DNA of 15,000 nt, taken from positions 1 to 15,000 of the forward strand of contig JAHBMJ010002170.1 in the NCBI GenBank assembly GCA_018398765.1. The letters run 5' to 3'. Positions within the stretch are counted from its first letter, which is position 1; every line of letters starts with the position of its first letter. Positions 8,007 to 15,000 of the stretch are shown piece after piece. The translations under genes were made by a program, and so were the position numbers. Below the pieces are notes generated by a model. It had not been told where the DNA came from, searched no databases, and saw only the letters and a program-made list of their open reading frames with translations. Origin of the DNA: Chromera velia (lineage: Eukaryota; Sar; Chromeraceae).

Positions 8007-8640
8007 GAGGGAGGGAGAGAAAAAGAGAGAGAGGAAAGGACAGGGAAACGACAGAATCCCTCAAAACCATTGAACTACTCAAGCACACTTTGATTGATGG
8101 AGTGAGGTGCAGAAAAGAGGAAACAAAAGGAAAGGGGGGGATGTGTGTCTATAAGAAAGAGAAATAAAGATCCAGGAAGAGGAATCCATTCCACCATTCC
8201 CATTCATGTATATCTTGCGTGAATTACGGAATGTCAATCAAGTGCATGGGAGAGAAAGGAGTGATTTTATTTATGCGCAAAGGTACGCAAATCGCTTGAT
8301 TGTACTAATAGAAAGAGAAAGACCCAGAGAGGTTCTGGGCAGTGGTACAAAAGGAAGTCGAACAAGTCGTCCAGAATCAGTGTGAGAGAAACAAAAAGAT
8401 GGCATGCAGGAGCACTAGGGCAGCGTCTGATATGCTCTTGAGACAAAGCTCCTTGTAATTTTTGTGCATTGAATCCGTCAAGCCTTATCAGTCTTTTTCG
8501 TCCCTTTCTACTTCACGTGTTTGCCCCGTTTGCCTTCTCTTGCTTTTCTTCCTGCATTTGCCTTCTCTTCCTCCGTCACCGTCGCAACAACCATGTTTCT
8601 TTCCTGCGTGCAAATCTCATTCATGACCTTTTCTTGTTGT
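8007..8640 (+). other. 3' UTR and downstream flank of the KH gene
   Basis: A purine-rich stretch (gagggagggagagaaaaagagagag) follows the stop codon. An AATAAA hexamer at 8163-8168 is a possible polyadenylation signal, but I cannot tell whether this organism uses that hexamer. No further coding signal is seen; one GCATGC is at 8402-8407. Confidence 0.5.
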
Positions 8641-9605
8641 CTTGATTGATGTCGGTTTTTTTTCTGTTTGTTTGAAAGGATGCATGTATAGTGATGTTCC
8701 GTGCGACCGCTTCATCATTTCTTGTCTTCTTTCTTCTTGTCCAAATACATCTAACAATTCTTCGCCGTGCTTACAAAGTGAAACGAAGCCAGAGAACAGA
8801 AGTCCGTCAGTTGGTTCCGCCTTGATGAGGCAGGCAGGCAGGCAGAAGTTGACGGCTGGCTGCTTGGGGAGGGGCTGGGCTGATGAAGGTTTTGTTCGTT
8901 TTCTTCTTTTTTTTTCTACAAGCCGACTGATGCCGCCCTCGTTTTGCTCTGCTGAGAAGTCAAATGTCATGGGGGTCTGAGACCGCAAAGTTCAGTGCAT
9001 GCATAAGCAGCAAGCTTGCGTGATCGAATCAAACAAGCAAAAATACTTGGGTGCGCAGACAGAGGAGAAATCGACAAAGAACGGTCACAGAAAGAAAGAG
9101 AGAAAAGCGTTCTCTTCTTGTGCTTGCTTAGGTGTCGAGCCATTTTGACCACAAACAGAGCGTCTGTCTGTGTATGTAAGAAAACAATGAAGCGTTGATC
9201 AGCATCATTCATCAGAAGTGAAAGGCCCTCCTCATGTTGGAAGAGAGAAGAAGAGACAACAGCAAACAGTGGACCGAGAAGGACATGAAAAGCCTGTTTT
9301 ACAGACAGACGAACGGTGAGCGTTATTTCTTTCTTGTTTCCCCCCCCACCCACGTCAGACAGCCAAGGGATCTAGGTGGAAGAAGAAAAGAAAGGCGCAC
9401 CGCTACTGTCTGTCTGTTTGCCGGCTTGTGCCGTTGCTTGTCTGCCTGGCTTTCTATCTATCTCTGTGCATGTCTACCTGTGTGTCTGTGTGCATACGTG
9501 TTTACCCGCCTCCTGTCTGCCGGTGTGCTTGTATCCTGTCTATCTATCAGACTAGCTGAGCAGTTTGAGTAATGGAGTGAGTGCTGTTTCTGCTTGATTC
9601 CGCAA

Positions 9606-9616
9606 CTGTCTGTCTG

Positions 9617-9651
<35 letters not shown>

Positions 9652-9652
9652 T
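9606..9652 (+). repeat. TGTC tetranucleotide tract
   Basis: About eleven period-4 units of TGTC with one TGCT variant. It is preceded from about 9407 by a degenerate region rich in tgtctg and tctatcta. Confidence 0.95.
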
Positions 9653-10724
9653 CCCGCGTCAATGTCATGGTATTCGTTGGTAGGGGAATGGGTATAAACT
9701 TTTGACTTTGAGACGTCCTTTTTCTTGTCGTCCGATAAAGACAAAAGAAAGACTCGACTTTTGAACGAAAAATCGAAAGAAAATTCCACCCGCAGATGAA
9801 ACTACTCTTCACGACCCACCCGCTTTCTTCTCCTCTCCTCTGAGTGAGCTTTTTGTCGTAGTGATCGCTCGCTTGTTCCCCCGCTTCTCGTTTCGATCCA
9901 TCCATAGAACACCACTCGTCTTCGTCTGCCCATTCAACCTGACCTGGCACGTGTTTTTGTGCCCGCCGCTTCCCCCTGTTTTTGGTTTTGGTATGGAACT
10001 TCCAGATTCTTCTTTTCTTCTGCCTCTCTCTTTGATGTCCTTTCCTATCTTCGTGCTTTTGATGTCTAGAAAGCTTGCACACGAGGTGACTTCATATTAG
10101 TCAGAGAGACAGTCAGTCAGAGCGAGAGCGTCGTGCTGGAGTGACTTGACACGCCTCCGGTCACATAATACAAAAGTGGCTGTGAAGGAAGAATCGCTTG
10201 CCGAGGGGCAGGAGCAAACGAAGTTTAGCGACGACCATCATCCTGTGCAAAAGAACGGTGCACATCCGCATCGTGGCTGCACGTGATACAAGCAAATGAC
10301 GTTCCTTTTGCCAAATTGAAAAGAAGTGAGCTGGCGACTCACTGTGTCGAAGCTTCCCCGAGCGACAGAAGAAGAGGATGGGAAAAGAGGAAGGGACGAA
10401 TAAAGAAAGGGGAGTTTCCCCCTCCCACCTGCCCTCTGTGTCCTTCAGCCCGCTCATTGCTTGTCTCTGTCGTGTCTTTTTTCCTCCCCTCCCCTCTCTT
10501 CTCCTCTTTTCTGATAGGTTCTTACCCTACGTTCTTATAAGGCAATGTTCGTTGGTGCCACAATGCCTCGCTGTTGGTTGGATTCTTGCCTTTCTGGTGC
10601 AGATAGGGTCGACAGTGAATGAAAAGAAAAGAAGGAAAGGAAACGATAAATTGATCAATCTTCCCAAGCACCTGTCCATCCGCCGTTGCTCTTGTATCGT
10701 ACACGCTTTCGCCCACTGACTGGT

Positions 10725-10742
10725 CCATCCATCCATCCATCC
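10725..10742 (+). repeat. CCAT tetranucleotide tract
   Basis: Four and a half units of CCAT. Confidence 0.95.
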
Positions 10743-11539
10743 GGCATGTGTCGCTCCATTGATTCATCCACGAAAATGATGATGTGTCTAGAGAGACAAA
10801 CGAAAGGCATTGCCTACCAATTTTGATCGTGTCTGGCCAGAGAGAGAAAGTGTGACGCAAGGTGAGTCACCAAACACTGAATTAATGTCTTGCTGGCTTT
10901 GTGTGTGTTTTTTGGTGGGTGGAATGGTTGTGCAGGCATGTTGTCCATGAACTGTCATGTTGTGGATGGATGCGGCTGCCTTTCGCTGCCTTGAAGGAAG
11001 AAGACCAAGAGAGAATTAAAAACTGAATGGAACGGATGGGTTAGTTGTTTCGGAAAGGAAGCTCTCAAATAGATGACATGCGGTCGGAAGAGACATCTGA
11101 GACGAATCGAAGTACGAAGAACAATGAGAAGTACAAGACGAGAAAACAGGTGCAGAAAGAGCTGCCGGTAACATGTTCTTCTTCGCCATATTTTGGTTCC
11201 GCCAGAGAAACACCTTCTGTAGAGAAAATGTGTAAGTGCTGCTGCAGGGAATGGAAACGATGTTCGCTCGTCGTTTCTGTTCCTTATACATACAGACACG
11301 TCTTGTCTCTTTCTACGCTATCTTACCTGCTTAGTTCAGCGCCTCCTTCTATGCCTGTCTGCCCACTTGAGCGCCTTGTCACCCGTCTCCCTCCGTCCCG
11401 TCCCTTCCCGTCTCTTTGTTCCCCTTCACCTTCTTTCGCCTTTCCTTCCGCATGTCCATGCTTCGCTCTCGACAGACCACGCATGCCGGGCTTCTTGCAT
11501 GAGGAAGCAAAGCCTCAACCATGCAATCGACAAAAACGT

Positions 11540-11676
11540 TTCTTTCTTTCCTTCCTTCCTTCCTTCCTTCCTTTCTTTCCTTTCCTTCCTTCCTTCCTTC
11601 CTTCCTTCCTTATTTCTTTCTTTCTTTCTTTCTTTCTTTCTTTCATGCATTCATTCATTCATTCATTCATTCATTC
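11540..11676 (+). repeat. Compound CTTT/CCTT then ATTC tract
   Basis: A nearly pure pyrimidine run of about 105 bases changes unit from CTTT to CCTT, back to CTTT, to CCTT and to CTTT again. It then passes through catg into eight or so ATTC units (11648-11676). Confidence 0.96.
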
Positions 11677-12006
11677 TGTGCGTGTGAACATTTTTTTCTC
11701 GTCGGCCGGTGATGCGGGGGACGCATTGCACGCGCAAGGTAGTCAAGAGAGTGGGAGGGTGCAGAGATCTGGTTGTTCTCTTCCTGTCTTTGTGGAAGGA
11801 GGGAAGCAGGCACGCGTACTCAACCAGTTCCGCATTCTTCGTCTTTGACTGGTGGCTGCGTGCGTCGCTCGTTCTCTAACGATAGAGCCGGCTTTGACGA
11901 TCTGAACTGGGCCAGAGAAGAGAAGAGAAAAGAAAATAAGAAATGAGAAAGTGTTGCTCGGTTGGTCAGGTTGCTGACCTGCCTGGTGACATGGCCACAG
12001 TTGTAG

Positions 12007-12120
12007 TGGATGGATGGATGGATGGATGGATGGATTGATTGATTGATTGAGAGACTACTTGAGTCAGCCAGTGACTAAGTGAGTGAGTGAGTCAGTAAAT
12101 TAGTAAGTAAATGGGTGGAT
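12007..12120 (+). repeat. Compound GGAT / GATT / GTGA-AGTA tract
   Basis: About seven GGAT units (12007-12034) pass directly into GATT units (to about 12050). After a short break come gtga and agta units (12079-12112). All have period 4. Confidence 0.93.
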
Positions 12121-12429
12121 GTATGCAGGGTGGCGCATTGAAGCGCTGATTCGAACCAATAAAGTGACCTTTTTTTTGGGTGTGTCTCAGTGTTTCCCTC
12201 TGTCTGTATCTGCGTGTGTGCTTTCATTTTTCTGTCATTTTTTTTCCGGAAAGTTTGGTGGAAAAGGAAGAGGAAGTCTGTACCTGCACGTATGTGTGTG
12301 TGTCTGTCTAGCTGCACGGTTTTCAGTGCTGTTTGCGTGTTCAGGTGTTGGGGAGTGAATTAAGGTCGGGTGAATTTCTTTTGGGTTGAATCGAATGGCT
12401 GTCTGGGAGTTCAAGAGCCAAGGGAGATT

Positions 12430-12473
12430 GGAAGGCAGGCAGGGAGGACGGGTAGGAAGGAGGGAGGGAGGGA
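12430..12473 (+). repeat. Purine-rich GGCA/GGAA/GGGA stretch
   Basis: Degenerate period-4 purine stretch (gaaggcaggcagggagg ... ggaaggagggaggga). Confidence 0.8.
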
Positions 12474-12798
12474 TTCATCTGGTGACTGACCTTTTTTTCG
12501 GCATGCTCTATCGTCGGCTGCTAGGTCACGGGATGTTGTCTGTCCCTAGCTGTGCTGTGCTGGATGGAATAAAATGCGCTTTTAGGTTTGTTCGCTTCCC
12601 TTCCTTCGTTCCTCCAACAAGTCAAACTGTTAAATGGCAGGGCGGCAGAAAGGAAGCAGCGGAGGCATAAAGAAGACAGCGAAGACCTGGTTCTTCTACA
12701 CAGGACAGCGAGCCGCCGATCGGTTCCTTCGATTTGTTCGTCAACTTGACCCGTCGATGGATCGATCGGACACCCGTCTGTCTCCCTGTGGTAGTTCA

Positions 12799-12938
12799 TC
12801 TCTCCTTTCCTTCCTTCCTTCCTTCCTTCCTTTCTTTCCTTCCTTTCTTTCTTCCTTCCTTCCTTCCTTTCTTTCTTTCTTTCTTTCTTGCTTGCTTGCT
12901 TTCTTTCTTGCTTGTTTTTTTTTTTTCTTTCTTTCTTG
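12799..12938 (+). repeat. Compound CCTT / CTTT / CTTG pyrimidine tract
   Basis: About 140 bases, changing from CCTT to CTTT, CCTT, CTTT, CTTG and a T12 run, then CTTT again. A CTTG block at about 12888-12914 is the only regular purine interruption. Confidence 0.95.
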
Positions 12939-12983
12939 TGTGTTTGATCCGGACGGATTTTCTCCCTTCGTTTTTCCTCTGAT

Positions 12984-13029
12984 GGGTCGGTCCGTCGGTC
13001 GGTTGGTTGGTTGGTTAGTCAGTCAGTCA
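12984..13029 (+). repeat. Compound GGTC / GGTT / AGTC tract
   Basis: Period 4 is kept while the unit changes stepwise: GGTC, CGTC, GGTC, then GGTT four times, then AGTC three times. Confidence 0.93.
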
Positions 13030-13060
13030 TGTCTCTTTGGAGAGAGGAGAGAAGCCTCCG

Positions 13061-13104
13061 GATAGATGGATGGATGGATGGGTGGATGGATGAATGGATG
13101 GATG
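13061..13104 (+). repeat. GGAT tetranucleotide tract
   Basis: About ten GGAT units with single-base variants (AGAT, GGGT, GAAT). Confidence 0.94.
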
Positions 13105-14554
13105 CGCTCATTGATTCTCTAGCATGATCTGCGAAAAAAGACACGCGAATCGATCGAATCGAATGCAAAGGAAGGGGCAATCTGCATGGCAATCCGCATG
13201 GGCCTATTCCTTTGGGTGAAGGACAGATCGAGGCATGGCAAGGAGAAGGAGGAGGGAACCGTGTGCTCGCGTTCGCAGAGAAACTTGCCATGGTCGATAT
13301 GCGTTGCATTTGAAAGAGAGGGGAGGAAAGCGCCTTCGCAGCAAGAAAGAGGCACAGATGAAGAGAGCAATGACGTCACGTGCCCTGCTCGCCTTCAAAG
13401 GAAGGAAGGATGCATACATGTCGAGAAGAGACGATCAGAAAAATAGTGAAACGAGAAGGAAACTTTCGTCAGGAGCTCCCCGAAACAAATGGCAGGGTCG
13501 GTGCAACATGCGAGAGGAGGAAACAGAGGAGTGAATAAAAGAAGGCGGACCGATCCGAAAACGACGGTCTAAAAGAAATTGAAAAGATCGGCCGCCATGC
13601 TTGAGAAGAGTGCGATGAAAAAAGTCATGAAAGAGCTTAAAGGGAGGGGAGTGAGCGATCGAACCAAAGGTGTTCGCACTCCTCCTTCAATTATGTCTCC
13701 ATTGTCATCCAAGATGCATGGCCTTTTTCTTCCTGCCTCCACAGTCAGTCAGTCGTTCCATCCGGTCTCTCACAAGTCCGTCTCAATTTGCTCACACGGC
13801 ATCATCTGAGGGACTCATTTTTTGTTTAGTAAGCGAGTCGATCGAGAATTTGAAGATCGATAACCCACAAATAAACGAAAAAAATGCAAGTGAATGGATT
13901 GCAGCGGGGTGCACATCCCTGATCCACACCCAAGAAAGGAGGATGTATCTACGCAGCATTACACACATGAAGAAAGAACAGAGAAATGAGGCAAAGATAA
14001 AAGACAGCAACGAAGGGAGATGGGAACAGAAGAACTGCAACAGGAAGAGATCGTTCACTGCATGCGTGTTTGACTCATCCCTCTTACTCCTCACAGGCAA
14101 GATTTTGTCCGTAGTGCGTTTCCGTTCGAGTGATTTCGTGCGAACATGACGCATAGTGGAAAAGTCGGTGTGATGTGAGCAGCCTGCACGCCTCATGTGG
14201 GTTCAATGGATTGACGTCACTGCTGGAGCTCCGGAGGCTGACAGAGGCTCTGTGAAGACCTGCAACAGCGTCCAATTGGGAAACGTGAAGGGAAACACCA
14301 AACGGGCTACTACTAACGAGTAGTTAGACCTGAAGTTTGATGCTGTTGCGGGTTTCTCTGTCAGCCCACAGGGTGATACGTCCTGATGGCCAGCATGACG
14401 CAGATTGATCGAGGTACGCAGAGTTTAGATCACCATACATACATTGAGCTGCTAGATTGAGCTGGCACTCTGCCAGTGATATCATTTCAATGCAAGACAT
14501 GAAGACATATCTTATGTATACGTCGATACGCATGTGTCAACACATCTAAATCTG

Positions 14555-14715
14555 GTGAATTCGGAGATGAATACACTTAGTCACCCTAAACTTCTCAAAA
14601 AAAAAAAAATGTTTGAATAAAAAAATTTATTTTTTTAATGTGTTTCTATTTATACTTTTTAAAAAGATGTTGCTTTTTGTATAGTTGTATATGAATTTCA
14701 AGTTTGAACCATATA
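14555..14715. other. Second AT-rich patch with A and T runs
   Basis: An A13 run (14597-14609), aataaaaaaatttattttttt and several T runs make this patch far more AT-rich than its flanks. It resembles the island at 2560-3440 in composition, but no shared long sequence was seen. Confidence 0.6.
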
Positions 14716-15000
14716 TAGAGTGACTTCACCTTTACATTCAGTTCAGTTCATGCACCATCGTCGTCTGCGCCTAGACTAGTGGCCTAGCCTTCGAGGCTTC
14801 CAACGTTCGGCAAGAGACAAGCTCGGTAGCCCTTCCCCAAAGGAGAAAGCACACGCAAAAACACGATAAAAGACCTCCAGCGGCTGAAAAAGGGCTTGTC
14901 CTGAACTATAAGAAAAGGTCGGCTTTAAATGCTGGTCTGTAGGATTAAAAGGTGACCGGGAAGAGCTAAGCTGTCCGCCTCCTTCTATCCCATCTCTAGC
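14716..15000. other. Right edge of window, no feature recognised
   Basis: Composition returns to about even. There is no long open frame, no convincing RNA gene and no splice pair. The small palindrome-rich piece gcctagactagtggcctagcc (split view: gcctagactagt at 14769-14780, then ggcctagcc) is the only local structure. Confidence 0.4.

Larger units (their letters stand above)
8640..14555. other. Long gene-poor region rich in tetranucleotide repeats
   Basis: I cannot support any gene over nearly 6 kb. Open frames are short or are translations of pyrimidine tracts and microsatellites (for example long Ser/Phe/Leu/Pro runs around 11045-11848). No domain, intron pair or RNA gene is recognised. 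Strongly pyrimidine-rich stretches (10460-10515, 11370-11460) alternate with purine-rich ones (10370-10420, 13220-13560). Confidence 0.55.

Noticed and set aside
11045-11848. 267-codon plus-strand open frame
   Set aside because: Most of it is a translation of pyrimidine-rich sequence and the CTTT/CCTT/ATTC arrays (Ser-Phe-Leu-Pro runs), with no domain and no supporting splice or start context.
12146-12157. B-box-like ggttcgaatcag on the minus strand, suggesting a tRNA
   Set aside because: The bases on either side do not form a five-pair T stem, and no acceptor stem, anticodon arm or A box fits.
9606-13104. Repeat arrays considered as CRISPR or coding repeats
   Set aside because: They are uninterrupted period-4 microsatellites with no unique spacers, and four is not a multiple of three.
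14309-14324. Small hairpin ACTACT-AACG-AGTAGT
   Set aside because: A six-pair stem with a four-base loop is expected by chance in a window of this size, and there is no T run or partner feature.
14765-14815. A-box-like tggcctagcc followed by gttcgg, suggesting a Pol III gene or SINE head
   Set aside because: The second motif departs from the B-box consensus at key bases, and there is no terminator T run at a sensible distance.

Overview
The window looks like nuclear DNA from a eukaryotic protist. Two plus-strand genes have phase-consistent GT-AG introns of 212-364 bases, and both encode eukaryote-type proteins. All five well-placed 3' splice sites end in TGCAG. The palindrome TGCATGCA, a known ApiAP2-type binding motif, is strongly enriched, and tetranucleotide microsatellites are dense. 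Together these suggest an alveolate related to Apicomplexa, possibly a chromerid alga such as Chromera. That assignment is inference from base patterns, not a database match.

Layout. 1-102 is the tail of an intron. About 103-1997 holds the last four exons of a Sel1-repeat gene that resembles SEL1L/HRD3, the substrate-recruiting partner of the Hrd1 ubiquitin ligase in ER-associated degradation; its 5' part lies left of the window. 1998-5702 is intergenic. It contains an AT-rich island (about 2560-3440), a 1.2-kb cluster of eight GCATGC palindromes (4097-5329) and an alternating GC tract (5420-5443). 5703-8006 is a complete three-exon gene for a 618-residue RNA-binding protein. It has two intact KH domains (GXXG loops at residues 366-369 and 467-470) and two degenerate KH-like units near the N-terminus. 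8007-15000 has no gene I can support. It is rich in period-4 tracts (TGTC, CCAT, CCTT/CTTT, ATTC, GGAT/GATT, GGTC/GGTT/AGTC) and ends with a second AT-rich patch (about 14555-14715).

The two genes are co-oriented but show no functional link. One acts in ER protein quality control, the other in RNA binding. I found no tRNA, rRNA, CRISPR array, transposase or reverse transcriptase. The most checkable observations are the shared splice signature, the TGCATGCA cluster upstream of the KH gene, the microsatellites placed right beside splice sites of the SEL1L-like gene, and the apparent lack of a C-terminal membrane anchor in that protein.
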